A stretch of 64,000 nucleotides of DNA, taken from assembly GCA_023423065.1 (NCBI GenBank), contig JAFAGC010000012.1, positions 1 through 64,000 of the forward strand. Direction: 5' to 3'. The DNA comes from Pseudomonadota bacterium. GTDB lineage: Bacteria; Pseudomonadota; Gammaproteobacteria; Steroidobacterales; Steroidobacteraceae. A program made the position numbers and the translations under genes. The notes beneath the pieces are model-generated. The model worked only from the letters and a program-made list of their open reading frames with translations. It ran no database searches and had not been told where the DNA came from. Of the stretch, positions 17,754 to 26,946 are shown one piece after another; positions within the stretch are counted from its first letter, which is position 1; every line of letters begins with the position of its first letter.

Positions 17754-19244
17754 TCAGGGGGTCGATTCCACGCGGTCGATCCTGAACACGAATGCGCCCG
17801 CGAAGGGCAATTCGCCGACCTTCAGGCCCGGCGCCTGGATGACGAGGTCCGCCCCACTCTGCCGCCAGGCGACCTGCGTGTGACGCGATCCCAGCAGCGA
17901 CACCTTCGCCCCCTTCGCCGCGCGCACGCCCCGCACCACGAGCGGGCCGTCGGGATATCGGGGCAGGATCGCGTACAACGCGTCGCCCTTGCGGGTGAAG
18001 AGGACTTCCTTGCGCGCGTCGCCCGGCGCCGGGCTCAGCAACAGCCGCTCGACGTCGTATTTCGCGCGATAGTTAGTCGACGTGTCGAGCTCCTGCCGGC
18101 GACCCGCCGACCATTGCGCGCCGTCGCGGAACGTGCGCGTGCCGTAGACCGCCTCGCCGTTGTGCTCGAGCCATGTGCCCAGGTACGCGAGTCGCTCCTC
18201 CATCACCACCGGGATCCGGCCGTCGGCCGTGGGCCCGATGTTGAGCAGCAGGTTGCCACCGCGGCTCACCGTGTCGAGCAGCGTGAGCAGCAGCCGCTGG
18301 CCGGTCGCGTAGTCGTCGAGCGTCTCGTTGCGATTGAAGCCGTAGGAATGCCCGATTCCGCGGTTCTCCTCCCACGCGTGCGCCTCGCCCGGCAGTCCCG
18401 CGCCGTACTCCGTCGTGTAATAACCCCCATGCCGGTGCCGGGTTTCTTTTCCCCACCGGTCGTTGACCACCACTCTCCGGGCGACGGGACTGTCGTTGAA
18501 CAGCCAGGCCAGCAACTCCGGGGCACGCCATTGCTCCGATGACAGATCCCACTCGCCGTCGGAAAAGATGATCGACGGCGAGTAGCGGGTCACGAGGTCC
18601 TTGAACTGCGGAAACATGTGCTGCTCGACGTACGTGCCGCGATCCGCGAGCCACAACGGGTTGAACCACTCGTACAGCGAAAAGTAGAAACCCATCTCGA
18701 GGCCCTGCTCGCGCACCGCGGCAGTCAGATCTCCGACCAGGTCGCGCTTCGGGCCGATCGCCGTCGAGTTCCACGGCCGCCCCCAGCTCGCGTCGGCCTC
18801 GCGCGAGGGCCACAAGGCGAAGCCATCGTGGTGCTTGGACACCAGCACGACGTACTTCGCGCCGGAACGGCTCAGCGTCCGCGCCCATTGCCGCGCGTCG
18901 AACATTTCGGCGCGGAACATCGGCGCGAAGGCTGCGTATTCGAAGTCGCGGCCATAGACGCGGTCGTGAAACGCGCGCGTCTCGACACGGATCCGCGCAT
19001 CCTTCGACGCCGGATCGGGATTGCCCGGCTTGCCGATGCGCTCCCAATACCACTCGGCGTATTCGCCCTTGCTCGCGAACGCGGGAACCGAATACACGCC
19101 CCAGTGGATGAAGATCCCGAACTTCGCGTCGCGCCACCACTGCGGCGTCGGCCGGCTGTCGATGGACTCCCAGTCCGGGGTGAAACGCTGCGCGCTGGCC
19201 GCGGACGCGGCGCACACCAGGAAAAGCATCGCGAACTTGCGCAT
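17754..19244 (-). CDS. secreted GH29 alpha-L-fucosidase
   Basis: The ~496-residue protein has a signal peptide (MRKFAMLFLVCAASAASAQ). It shows the GH29 hallmarks: WWRDAKFGIFIHWGVYSVPAF, SKHHDGFALWPS, and FSDGEWDL containing the likely catalytic nucleophile Asp. It removes terminal L-fucose from glycans in the periplasm or outside the cell. ATG 19244 has GAGG 8 bases upstream; an in-frame GTG at 19250 is too close to that site. The gene follows a sugar mutarotase gene by 10 bases, so the two form an operon for deoxy-sugar use. Confidence 0.93.
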   Translation of the reverse strand: MRKFAMLFLVCAASAASAQRFTPDWESIDSRPTPQWWRDAKFGIFIHWGVYSVPAFASKGEYAEWYWERIGKPGNPDPASKDARIRVETRAFHDRVYGRDFEYAAFAPMFRAEMFDARQWARTLSRSGAKYVVLVSKHHDGFALWPSREADASWGRPWNSTAIGPKRDLVGDLTAAVREQGLEMGFYFSLYEWFNPLWLADRGTYVEQHMFPQFKDLVTRYSPSIIFSDGEWDLSSEQWRAPELLAWLFNDSPVARRVVVNDRWGKETRHRHGGYYTTEYGAGLPGEAHAWEENRGIGHSYGFNRNETLDDYATGQRLLLTLLDTVSRGGNLLLNIGPTADGRIPVVMEERLAYLGTWLEHNGEAVYGTRTFRDGAQWSAGRRQELDTSTNYRAKYDVERLLLSPAPGDARKEVLFTRKGDALYAILPRYPDGPLVVRGVRAAKGAKVSLLGSRHTQVAWRQSGADLVIQAPGLKVGELPFAGAFVFRIDRVESTP

Positions 19245-19254
19245 CGTCACGCCC

Positions 19255-19596
19255 TCACGCGAGATGGAACACTTCGGTCATGTTCGACCACCACTCCTCC
19301 GCCGACGCCGTGGGCCATTTCTCCTGCATGGGCTCCATGAGAGCCCACCAGCGCTGCGTGGCCGGATCCGCGGCCATGGCGCGCATGTCCGCCGCGAAAT
19401 CTCCGCCGACGTACTCGAAGTACGCGAACAGGATGCCGTCGCGCAGGTAGATGGAGTAGTTGCGGATGTTCGAGCGCTTGATCTGCTCGAGCACCTCGGG
19501 CCAGACCGCCGCGTGCTGCCGAACGTAATCGTCGCGATGTTCGGGGCGCAGTTTGAGGATCTGGCCGAATCGTCTCGCTTCGTTCGTGCTGCTCAT
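19255..19596 (-). CDS. L-rhamnose mutarotase family (RhaM/COG3254)
   Basis: The 113-residue ferredoxin-like alpha/beta protein matches the L-rhamnose mutarotase family: RFGQILKLRPEHRDDYVRQH, AVWPEVLEQIK, NYSIYLRDG, YFEYVG. Family members interconvert alpha and beta anomers of L-rhamnose or related 6-deoxy sugars. Its place 10 bases upstream of a GH29 fucosidase gene suggests that the natural substrate here is L-fucose; this is inference. ATG 19596 was chosen because family homology begins just after it; the longer frame adds unrelated residues. Confidence 0.88.
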   Translation of the reverse strand: MSSTNEARRFGQILKLRPEHRDDYVRQHAAVWPEVLEQIKRSNIRNYSIYLRDGILFAYFEYVGGDFAADMRAMAADPATQRWWALMEPMQEKWPTASAEEWWSNMTEVFHLA

Positions 19597-19784
19597 GTGT
19601 GAACCCTGGATATTGAAAGTATTGCAGCGCCATGTGCCCGAACCACCTGAGCTCGCGCCGCGCACGGATTTTCACCCACGACGGAAGGTTATGAAACAGG
19701 AATGCCGCGAGATTGACATCGAAGTGCAACGCAATCGTCCGACACTTCCCGCGATCGCAAGGGCTAAAGTCAGGAGCAGGAAAA

Positions 19785-21350
19785 ATGAAAACGGTTCAAG
19801 GTTTCGTTGCGTGCGGCATCGCCGTATTACTCGCCGGATGCGGTGCCGACGACATCTCGTCGCCGGGAGGCAGCGGCAACGTCACGATCAACAACAACAC
19901 GACGCCTCCGCCCGACACGAATCCGCCGCCGCCGACCAGCACATTGGTCACGCCGGCCACGGGTTGCCCGACGATTTCGGATCCCGCGGGCCTGCACGAT
20001 GCCGGCACCATCACCGGACCCACGGGTGAATACCGGGTCTGCGAACTGCCGAGCCGCTTCACGGCGAGCGCGACGCTCGAGAAATTTGCCGGACTGCTCT
20101 ATTCGATCAACGGCCGCGTCGACGTCGGCCTCGATCGCGGCGCCGCGCCGACCTCGGATGCCGCCGTCGTTCTCACGATCCGTCCGGGCGTGATCCTCTA
20201 CGGAGCCACCGGCACCTCGTGGCTGGTGGTCAATCGCGGCAATCGCATCCAGGCCGCGGGCACGGCGACTTCGCCGATCGTGTTCACGAGCCGCGACAAC
20301 GTGCTCGGCCTCTCGAACGATGACTCGCAGGGCCAGTGGGGCGGCGTCGTGCTGCTCGGCCGCGCGCCGATCACCGATTGCACCGTGGCGCCCGCGGCGA
20401 CGCCCGGCACCGTGGCCTGCGAGCGTCAGACCGAAGGCTCGGTCGATCCTGCCTACTTCGGCGGCGCGACACCCGACGACAACAGCGGCACGATCGATTA
20501 CGTGCAGATCCGCTATTCCGGCTACGTGCTGTCGGGCAACAGCGAACTGCAGTCGCTCACGCTGGGCGGTGTCGGTTCGGGCACGACCATCCGCAACTTC
20601 CAGACGCACAACAGCTCGGACGACGGCTTCGAGATCTTCGGTGGCCGTCCCGCACTGCGGCGCGTGGTGATCACCGGCGCGGACGACGACAACGTCGACG
20701 TGGATACGGGCTACCAGGGCACGATCCAGTACGTCATCGCCGTGCAGAAGACCTCGGGCAACGCGGACTCCATGATCGAGCTCGACTCCGCCAACGCACT
20801 CGAGGACAACACGCCGCGCACGCACATGAAGCTCGCGAACTTCACCTTCGTCCATCGCAATCCGGCGACCGGCAACAACGCGGCGATGTTGTTCCGCGGC
20901 AAGTCGGACGCGACGCTGGTCAACGGCGTGGTCACGAGCCCGATGGCCTGCCTGCGCCTCAATGGCACGAACATCCTGACGGCCGACGCGCCCAACCAGA
21001 AGCTGGGCCCGCCGGTGTTCCAGTCGGTGGTGATGCAGTGTGGCGGCGCCAGCGCCTTCGTGGGATCCGGCGGCGTCACCGCGCAGCAGGTGGCGGACGT
21101 GTTCAACGCCGGCACCAACAACAACGCCGCGTTCACGGCCAGCCTCACGGGCACGTTCATCAACGGGGCCAACGAGACGGCGGTGACGGCCACGAATCCG
21201 CAGACCCTGGATCCGGCCTTCGACGTGACGAACTACGTGGGCGCCGTGAGCGGCGCGACCGACACCTGGTACGCGGGCTGGACCTGCAATTCCTCGACGG
21301 CCACCTTCGACACGACCAGCACGGCCTGCACCACGCTGCCGGCGCTCTGA
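19785..21350 (+). CDS. surface lipoprotein with a right-handed beta-helix fold
   Basis: The protein has 521 residues. ATG 19785 follows AGGAG and begins a lipoprotein signal (AVLLAGC, lipid-acceptor Cys near residue 19). A Pro/Thr-rich linker (NNNTTPPPDTNPPPPTS) leads into a domain with repeated short strands of parallel beta-helix type: DYVQIRYSGY, TIRNFQTHNSSDDGFEIFGG, RRVVITGADDDNVDVDTGY. It ends in a Cys-containing tail. I know no enzymatic motif in it. It lies 24 bases upstream of a TonB-dependent receptor on the same strand, so it is probably the substrate-binding partner of that receptor. The 188-base divergent gap separates it from the mutarotase/fucosidase operon. Confidence 0.82.
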   Translation: MKTVQGFVACGIAVLLAGCGADDISSPGGSGNVTINNNTTPPPDTNPPPPTSTLVTPATGCPTISDPAGLHDAGTITGPTGEYRVCELPSRFTASATLEKFAGLLYSINGRVDVGLDRGAAPTSDAAVVLTIRPGVILYGATGTSWLVVNRGNRIQAAGTATSPIVFTSRDNVLGLSNDDSQGQWGGVVLLGRAPITDCTVAPAATPGTVACERQTEGSVDPAYFGGATPDDNSGTIDYVQIRYSGYVLSGNSELQSLTLGGVGSGTTIRNFQTHNSSDDGFEIFGGRPALRRVVITGADDDNVDVDTGYQGTIQYVIAVQKTSGNADSMIELDSANALEDNTPRTHMKLANFTFVHRNPATGNNAAMLFRGKSDATLVNGVVTSPMACLRLNGTNILTADAPNQKLGPPVFQSVVMQCGGASAFVGSGGVTAQQVADVFNAGTNNNAAFTASLTGTFINGANETAVTATNPQTLDPAFDVTNYVGAVSGATDTWYAGWTCNSSTATFDTTSTACTTLPAL

Positions 21351-21374
21351 TCGACGCCAGTTCCGGGAGCGAAA

Positions 21375-24011
21375 ATGTCCAAGCCACTCATTTGGGAAAC
21401 GTTGCTCGTCACGACCGCGCTGACGGCGGGTCCTGCGCTCGCGCAAGCGCCGCAGGACGCCGCCGAAGCGGACGTCTCGGGCGAAGAGGAAGTCGACGTC
21501 GCGATGCCGGGCATCACGGTGACCGGCGTCCGCGAGCGCAACATCCAGAAGGCGACGACCGAGGTCATCTCGGTGCTGTCGACCGAGGACATCGCGCGCA
21601 CCGGCGAAGGCGACATCGCCGGCGCGCTGTCGCGGGTCACGGGATTGAGCGTCGTGGGCAACGGCTTCGTCTATGTCCGCGGACTCGGCGATCGCTACTC
21701 GCTCGCGCTGCTCAACGGCTCGCCGCTGCCCAGCCCCGAGCCGATGAAACGCGCCGTGCCGCTCGACCTGTTCCCGACCAACGTCGTGGCATCGTCGCTG
21801 GTGCAGAAGACCTACTCGCCGACGTTCACGGGTGAATTCGGTGGCGGTGTCATCAACCTGACGACCGTCTCGTCACCCAAGACGCCGTTCTTCACGGCGA
21901 GTGTCGGAACGAGCGGCGACACCGAAACCACGCGCAATCTCGGCTACGACTACTACGGCGGAAAGTACGACTGGACGGGCTACGACCGCGGCAACCGCGA
22001 CATCCCGCCCGCGCTCGCGGCGTTCTTCGCCAGCGGCGAGCAGATGAGCTCCGGAAACGTGGACACGGGCGCGATCGCCGGCGAGTTCGTGCGTCCCGAC
22101 AACGCGCTGGTCCAGCGCATCGATCGCGTGCCCTACAACTTCTCGGCCAACATCAGCGCCGGCGACGCCTGGTCGGTGGGCAACGATTCGCGCATCGGCC
22201 TGATCGGCACGCTGGGATTCAGCAACGACTGGCGCACGCGCGACATCCTCGAGCAGACCCCCGGAAGCGCGGATCTGTCGGTCATCGACAAGGACTACCA
22301 GCGGGTCTCCACCGGCAACCGGGCGGTGACCAACGGCATGATCGGCCTGTCGTACGAGTTCGGCGCGGGCAGCAAGCTGCGCTGGACCAATCTGTACGTG
22401 CACGACACCCTCAAGCACACCAGCCTCGCGGCCGGCGTGCAGAACAACCAGCGGTCGGGCGCGGACTTCCAGGAGCAGAGCACCGGCTGGTACGAGCGCC
22501 AGCTGCTGGGCACGCAAGTCACCGGCGAGATCCATCTCGATCCCGTGACGATCGGCGCGCGGGCGTCGTACTCGAAATCGAAGCGCGATGCGCCGTACGA
22601 GCTCGCGATCGGCTATCAGCGCAGCAACCAGGATGCGAGTCCTTACGGCGAGTACTTCCTCAACCGCCTGGACAATGGACAGACGGGTTACGCCACCGCC
22701 GCCTTCTCGTATCTCGACGAGAAGCTCAAGTCCGCGGGCGTGGACGTGACGATGGAGTTCACGCCCTCGTTCAAGGCGACGGTCGGCTACGACTTCGCCG
22801 ACACGCAGCGCGAATCCACCCGGCGCGAGTTCCAGATCGTCGCGCCGTCGACATTCCCGAGCGGTGTCGCCATGCTGCGCCCGGACTATCTACTGGGGCC
22901 GGCGGTCATCAATGCTTTCGACATCGGACTGGTCGAGACCACGGAGACCGATCCGGCGTTCGCCGCCGAGTTGCGCACGCAGGCGGGTTACCTGCAGATG
23001 CAGGCCGCGCTCGGCGATTCGTTCGACCTCAGCTTCGGCGCGCGCCATGAGCGCGCCGAGCAGGCGGTCGAGCCCCTGCAGGTCTTCAACACGTTGACCA
23101 ACTCGGGCGCCTCGACGCATCTCGACAACGACTACCTGCTGCCCGCCGCGACCCTCACCTGGCGCGTCAGGGACGACATGCAGGTGCGTTTGAACGCGTC
23201 GCGGACCATCGCGCGTCCGCAGTTCCGCGAGCTCATGTTCCAGAGCTATTACGACCCGGAATCCAATCGCCGGTATCGCGGCAATCCGCTGCTCGTCGAC
23301 AGCGAGTTCGTCAACGCTGAGGCCCGCTTCGAGTGGTATTTCGCGCCCGAGGAGCGCGTGTCGGCCGCGGCCTTCTACAAGCAGATAGACCGGCCCATCG
23401 AGGCATTCACCGGCTTCGACGACAACAATCCGGTCACGAGCTTTGCGAACGCGCCGGAGGCCATGTTGTACGGCGCCGAGCTCGAGCTGCAGAAGTACAT
23501 TCCGCTCGACGAAATGTTCAGCGGATCGTTCTTCGGTTCGCGCCGCGCGGTCGTGATCGGCAACTACACCTTCACGGACTCGAAGATCACCGTCGGCACG
23601 GAGGATACGGTGGCCGTCCATGGCACCTCCATCCAGCCCGCGAGCAACTTCTTCCGCGATGGCAGCCAGCTCACCGGCCAGTCGAACCACCTCGTGAACC
23701 TTCAGCTCGGCCTGGAACGGACCGGCACGCTTTCACAGCAGACCATCCTGCTCTCGTACGCGAGCGATCGCGTGACGAGCCGCGGCGCGGCGGGCCTGCC
23801 GGACATCTACGAATCGCCCGGCCTGCGCGTGGACGTGGTGATCCGGCAGGGCCTGACGTTCTTCCAGCAGGACATCGAGGCCAAACTCGAAGCGCGCAAT
23901 CTCTTCGGCAAGGGCTACGAGGAATTCCAGGAGCGCGGCGGCAACATCGTGTACTACAACAAGTACGACATCGGGACTTCGTTCGTCGCCTCCATCACCC
24001 TGAATTTCTGA
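21375..24011 (+). CDS. TonB-dependent outer-membrane receptor
   Basis: The protein has 878 residues. After a signal peptide (TALTAGPALAQA) and an acidic segment comes a TonB-box-like PGITVTGVRER at about 45-55. The plug domain follows (EDIARTGEGDIAGALSRVTG, VYVRGLGDRYSLALLNGSP, GGGVINLTTVSS), then a 22-strand-type barrel ending in SITLNF. It imports a ligand across the outer membrane using TonB energy. It is paired with the beta-helix lipoprotein upstream (24-base gap) and faces away from the fucosidase/mutarotase operon, so a fucosylated or other glycan ligand is possible but unproven. Confidence 0.93.
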   Translation: MSKPLIWETLLVTTALTAGPALAQAPQDAAEADVSGEEEVDVAMPGITVTGVRERNIQKATTEVISVLSTEDIARTGEGDIAGALSRVTGLSVVGNGFVYVRGLGDRYSLALLNGSPLPSPEPMKRAVPLDLFPTNVVASSLVQKTYSPTFTGEFGGGVINLTTVSSPKTPFFTASVGTSGDTETTRNLGYDYYGGKYDWTGYDRGNRDIPPALAAFFASGEQMSSGNVDTGAIAGEFVRPDNALVQRIDRVPYNFSANISAGDAWSVGNDSRIGLIGTLGFSNDWRTRDILEQTPGSADLSVIDKDYQRVSTGNRAVTNGMIGLSYEFGAGSKLRWTNLYVHDTLKHTSLAAGVQNNQRSGADFQEQSTGWYERQLLGTQVTGEIHLDPVTIGARASYSKSKRDAPYELAIGYQRSNQDASPYGEYFLNRLDNGQTGYATAAFSYLDEKLKSAGVDVTMEFTPSFKATVGYDFADTQRESTRREFQIVAPSTFPSGVAMLRPDYLLGPAVINAFDIGLVETTETDPAFAAELRTQAGYLQMQAALGDSFDLSFGARHERAEQAVEPLQVFNTLTNSGASTHLDNDYLLPAATLTWRVRDDMQVRLNASRTIARPQFRELMFQSYYDPESNRRYRGNPLLVDSEFVNAEARFEWYFAPEERVSAAAFYKQIDRPIEAFTGFDDNNPVTSFANAPEAMLYGAELELQKYIPLDEMFSGSFFGSRRAVVIGNYTFTDSKITVGTEDTVAVHGTSIQPASNFFRDGSQLTGQSNHLVNLQLGLERTGTLSQQTILLSYASDRVTSRGAAGLPDIYESPGLRVDVVIRQGLTFFQQDIEAKLEARNLFGKGYEEFQERGGNIVYYNKYDIGTSFVASITLNF

Positions 24012-24060
24012 TGCCGGAAACGAAATCGGCGCGAGATATGCGAGTCGTCGCGCCGACCGT

Positions 24061-24096
24061 GCGGCGCCTGGCGGCGGGATGCCGCCTGGCGCCGCG
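24061..24096 (+). terminator. strong hairpin after the TonB receptor gene
   Basis: GCGGCGCC-T-GGCGGC at 24061-24075 pairs with GCCGCC-T-GGCGCCGC at 24081-24095 around a GGGAT loop. That is 14 base pairs interrupted by one T-T mismatch, followed by GTTTA. It sits 50 bases past the receptor stop codon. The rest of the 24012-24270 interval has nothing I recognise. Confidence 0.7.
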
Positions 24097-24270
24097 TTTA
24101 CCCTGAAACGATCCATCGAGAATCCCGCCCGCTCCGCCCGTCGCATCGCCGTGTAGCTGGCCGGCATTGGCGGCGCGCACGAACGGGTGGAAAGTGCGTG
24201 CCTCGATCGCAGCCCCCTCGGCGAGCTGACACCCGTCGTCTTCGTTGCGACGGGCGGAGTTCAGCCAGTA

Positions 24271-24630
24271 CTAATCGGCCATCCAGAACCAGGTCGGATC
24301 GCGCCAGCTGAAGGCGGCCACGATCTCACCTTCCAGGTCGACTTCGAACTCGCCTTCGAGGGGCTCTTCCAGCAGGCCGAGTCTGACTTCGCAGCCGGCG
24401 ATCGACTGTATCTCGCGCACCCACTGGTGGTTGCAGGCGAACCACGTCGGCCCGGTATCGGCGTTGTCCACGGTGGGCTCCACCGTCACGATCACCCCCA
24501 GCGCGCTGCCCTCGCGGATCGCCCACAGGCGGCGGATCGCGGGATGCGCGTCGTACCAGTCCGCGAGCGCCTCGGATTCCGCGGTGACGTGCCTCGGCGC
24601 CGTTCTCGCCGGATCGATGTTGAGCTTCAT
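24271..24630 (-). CDS. conserved hypothetical protein (ALADWYDAHPAIRRLWAIRE family)
   Basis: The 119-residue soluble protein has a conserved-looking N-terminal half (PRHVTAESEALADWYDAH, PAIRRLWAIRE) and an acidic C-terminal half ending SWRDPTWFWMAD. I believe relatives occur next to other proteobacterial genes but I cannot name a function. ATG 24630 has a poor ribosome-binding site of its own. It overlaps the stop of a 13-codon reading frame that has an excellent one, so its translation is probably coupled to that leader. Confidence 0.7.
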   Translation of the reverse strand: MKLNIDPARTAPRHVTAESEALADWYDAHPAIRRLWAIREGSALGVIVTVEPTVDNADTGPTWFACNHQWVREIQSIAGCEVRLGLLEEPLEGEFEVDLEGEIVAAFSWRDPTWFWMAD

Positions 24631-24668
24631 GACCTTGCCTGCGTTCCATCGATGACGACGACTTTCAT
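24627..24668 (-). CDS. 13-residue leader peptide coupled to the downstream gene
   Basis: A short frame encodes MKVVVIDGTQARS and ends TGA at 24627-24629, overlapping the next ATG as ATGA. AGGAGG at 24675-24680 lies 6 bases upstream of its ATG at 24668; this is the best ribosome-binding site in the neighbourhood. The peptide itself shows no attenuation-type run of one amino acid. It may serve simply to deliver ribosomes to the next start. An ancestral longer N-terminus broken by a frameshift is the alternative. Confidence 0.45.
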   Translation of the reverse strand: MKVVVIDGTQARS

Positions 24669-24913
24669 CTGCTGCCTCCTTGGTCTTGCGCTGCACACTA
24701 ACTACTTTGGCGGGACTGGCGCCTCGCTCGAGGTTGCGTAGCGACGCAGGTTCGACGTCGAGGATAAACTCATGTCGCGCGCGCCGGTACGGCGGCAAGC
24801 GGATCCGGCGCGGTTGATGCGTCGCGCGAAGACGACTGAGCGCGATCGGCGGAGCGACGGGGTCGTTGGCCTACGTGCCCGCGCACCCGAATGCGATTGA
24901 CTTGGGCCGCGAT

Positions 24914-25213
24914 TCAGGTGGCGTGCAGGCCGTGGCCGCCGATGGGCAGCGTCTGCACGAAGTTCCCGAAGCTTGCGATCAGCGGCTTCGCGCGCTCGAT
25001 CGCCTGCTTCACCGCGGGCAGCGAGAGCGAAGCGCGGTGATGTTCCTGCGACTCCCATACTTCGGTGACCCAGATCGAATCGGCATCCGCGGCGTCGTGC
25101 GCCACGACATAGCTCAGGCAGCCGGGCATTTCGCCGGCGCCTTCGAGCAGGATCCCGGCGAGCTCATCCCGCTTCCCGGCCATCGCGACGATTTTTCCGA
25201 TCAACCCGAACAT
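24914..25213 (-). CDS. antibiotic biosynthesis monooxygenase (ABM) domain protein
   Basis: The 99-residue protein has a dimeric alpha/beta-barrel ABM fold: MFGLIGKIVAMAGKRDELAG, MPGCLSYVVAHD, IWVTEVWESQEHHRASL. Such small proteins act as quinone or heme-related monooxygenases, but most are uncharacterised. ATG 25213 has GGAGG 5 bases upstream. The frame stays open to ATG 25321, which would add a lipoprotein-like leader (LALTVASC). That start has no good ribosome-binding site but cannot be excluded. It is followed by a 245-base gap and lies downstream of a small unknown gene. Confidence 0.8.
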   Translation of the reverse strand: MFGLIGKIVAMAGKRDELAGILLEGAGEMPGCLSYVVAHDAADADSIWVTEVWESQEHHRASLSLPAVKQAIERAKPLIASFGNFVQTLPIGGHGLHAT

Positions 25214-25324
25214 CGATACCTCCGGTGGATCCGCGTCGAGAGTAGCGCACGAGGCGACAGTCAGGGCCAGGGTTCCGGCGACGGCCCTTCGACGAGTGGT
25301 TCGAACCGACGGCGGGCGCATGTT

Positions 25325-25750
25325 TCAGAGAAACCTTGCCAGGAACTTCGCGGCCGCGTCGGAGATGCCGCCGATCTTGTCGGTGGCCTGCCGGTAGAAC
25401 TTGAAGTTGAGCTCGGTCTGCGGCTTGCCGTCGTTCCAGTCGCGGTGCGGCTTGAGTTCATCGCGCCCGAGACGCCGGCTCGCGAGTTTCGTCCGGCGCA
25501 CCTCGATGCTCACGCGCGGCGTCTGCCGCTCGAGACCGGGTTTCAACGGAATTGCCCGCGCGGCGGTGACGACACCGCGCGCGACGAGCCCGGACCCGCC
25601 TCCGTTCTCGCTGTCGAAGACGAAGATCTCGTCGCCGACCGCGATGTTCTTGCCGCCGTACATCGTCTTCTGCGCCGTGAATTCGAAACGCTGCGCGCGC
25701 GGATCGCGGACATTCGTCTTGATCAGATAGGAACGGGCTCTGGCGCTCAC
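25325..25750 (-). CDS. hypothetical protein, possible PUA/EVE-like fold
   Basis: The 141-residue basic protein is not firmly recognised. The stretch KNIAVGDEIFVFDSENGGG, followed by GLVARGVVTAA, resembles the beta-barrel core of EVE/ASCH (PUA-like) domains that bind modified bases or RNA. That is a weak resemblance. It ends 3 bases before an in-frame ATG of the ABM gene region. It is separated by 94 bases from the ABC export operon upstream. Confidence 0.6.
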   Translation of the reverse strand: MSARARSYLIKTNVRDPRAQRFEFTAQKTMYGGKNIAVGDEIFVFDSENGGGSGLVARGVVTAARAIPLKPGLERQTPRVSIEVRRTKLASRRLGRDELKPHRDWNDGKPQTELNFKFYRQATDKIGGISDAAAKFLARFL

Positions 25751-25844
25751 CGCACGATTCTCGACGAAGTAGCCCCTCCCGCGCCACGTGTGCCCGATTT
25801 CGGGACGGAGATGGTCACACGCCGTCGGGACCGCCCGCCGTTGA

Positions 25845-26924
25845 TCAGGTGACGCGGCGCTTGATCTTCGTGCCCTCGTCCAGGCCCGACATGACTTCGA
25901 TGTTGATGCCGTCCGACAGGCCCGTCTCGACCTCGCGTTTCTCGAACACCTGCGGCGCGGTCTCGACTTCGACGTAGGTCTTGTCGCCCTCGATGATCAG
26001 GTTGGCTTCGTTGATGGCGAGGACGTCTTCGCGCTTGTCGAGCACGATGTCGGCGTTGGCGCTGTAGTTGGAGCGCAGGAACAGCGCCTCGTCGAGCGTC
26101 ACCGCCGCGCGGATCGTGAACTTGATCGTGCCCTGGTCGGTCACGCCCTTCGGCGCGATGTATTCGAGCGAGGCCTTGAACGGCTTCTCCGGCAACGCGC
26201 CGACGTTGAGTACGAGCTCCATGCCCTGCTTGAGCTTGCCGACCTCGGACTCGTCGACCAGGCCCTCGAAGATCATGTCGTTCATGTCGGCGAGCGTCGC
26301 GAGCGAAGTGCCGGATTGAAACGTGCTCGACTCGAGGATGAAGGCGCCTTCCTTGTTGGGCACGTCGAGCACCGTGCCGTCGATGGTCGCCGGAATCATG
26401 TTCGACACCATCCCCGAGCTCTTCGTCGCGCCGGTCTTGAGCAGGTTCACGGTGTCCTCCGCCGAGGTGACCGCTTCCTTCTGCAGGTTGTAGTTAGTTT
26501 CGTACTGCCGGAACTGCGATTCGGAGATGACCCTGTCGGCCAGCAGCTTCTGGTAACGCTGCATGTCGGCGGCCTGGTTCTGCAGGTTGATGCGCGCCTG
26601 CAGCAACTGCGCCTCGGCCGTGGCGACGTTCAGCATGTTGGGCCGCAGCGCGATGCGCGCGATGACCGCGCCCTTCTTGACCGTCTGCCCGGCGACCACG
26701 TAGAGCTTCTCGACGACGCCCGACACCTGCGCTTTCACCTCGATCTCGCGGCGCGGAATCACCTTGCCCGTAGCCACCGTCTTCTTGACGATGGCCATGC
26801 GCGCCGGCGCGTCGACCTGGAAGACCTCCGGCGGAGTCTGCGACTTGCGGAACAGGAACACGAAGGTCCCGATGAACACGAGGCCGATGACGCCGAGAAT
26901 CAGATACTTGAGGATTCGCTTCAT
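25845..26924 (-). CDS. MacA/HlyD-type periplasmic adaptor of an ABC exporter
   Basis: The 359-residue protein has an N-terminal membrane anchor (YLILGVIGLVFIGTFVFLF) and then the barrel-sandwich hybrid (EVKAQVSGVVEKLYVVAGQTVKKGAVIARI). A helical hairpin (about 100-150) and beta-barrel domains follow. It bridges the inner-membrane ABC permeases and an outer-membrane channel to export a substrate such as a peptide or lipid. It is the last gene of a four-gene operon: ATPase, permease, permease, adaptor. No TolC-like gene is in the window. Confidence 0.9.
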   Translation of the reverse strand: MKRILKYLILGVIGLVFIGTFVFLFRKSQTPPEVFQVDAPARMAIVKKTVATGKVIPRREIEVKAQVSGVVEKLYVVAGQTVKKGAVIARIALRPNMLNVATAEAQLLQARINLQNQAADMQRYQKLLADRVISESQFRQYETNYNLQKEAVTSAEDTVNLLKTGATKSSGMVSNMIPATIDGTVLDVPNKEGAFILESSTFQSGTSLATLADMNDMIFEGLVDESEVGKLKQGMELVLNVGALPEKPFKASLEYIAPKGVTDQGTIKFTIRAAVTLDEALFLRSNYSANADIVLDKREDVLAINEANLIIEGDKTYVEVETAPQVFEKREVETGLSDGINIEVMSGLDEGTKIKRRVT

Positions 26925-26946
26925 TTTGTTGTCCGATGACTTCTAA

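Noticed and set aside
25214..25321. Longer start giving the ABM protein a lipoprotein signal (LALTVASC)
   Set aside because: ATG 25321 has no good ribosome-binding site, whereas ATG 25213 has GGAGG. Kept as an alternative only.
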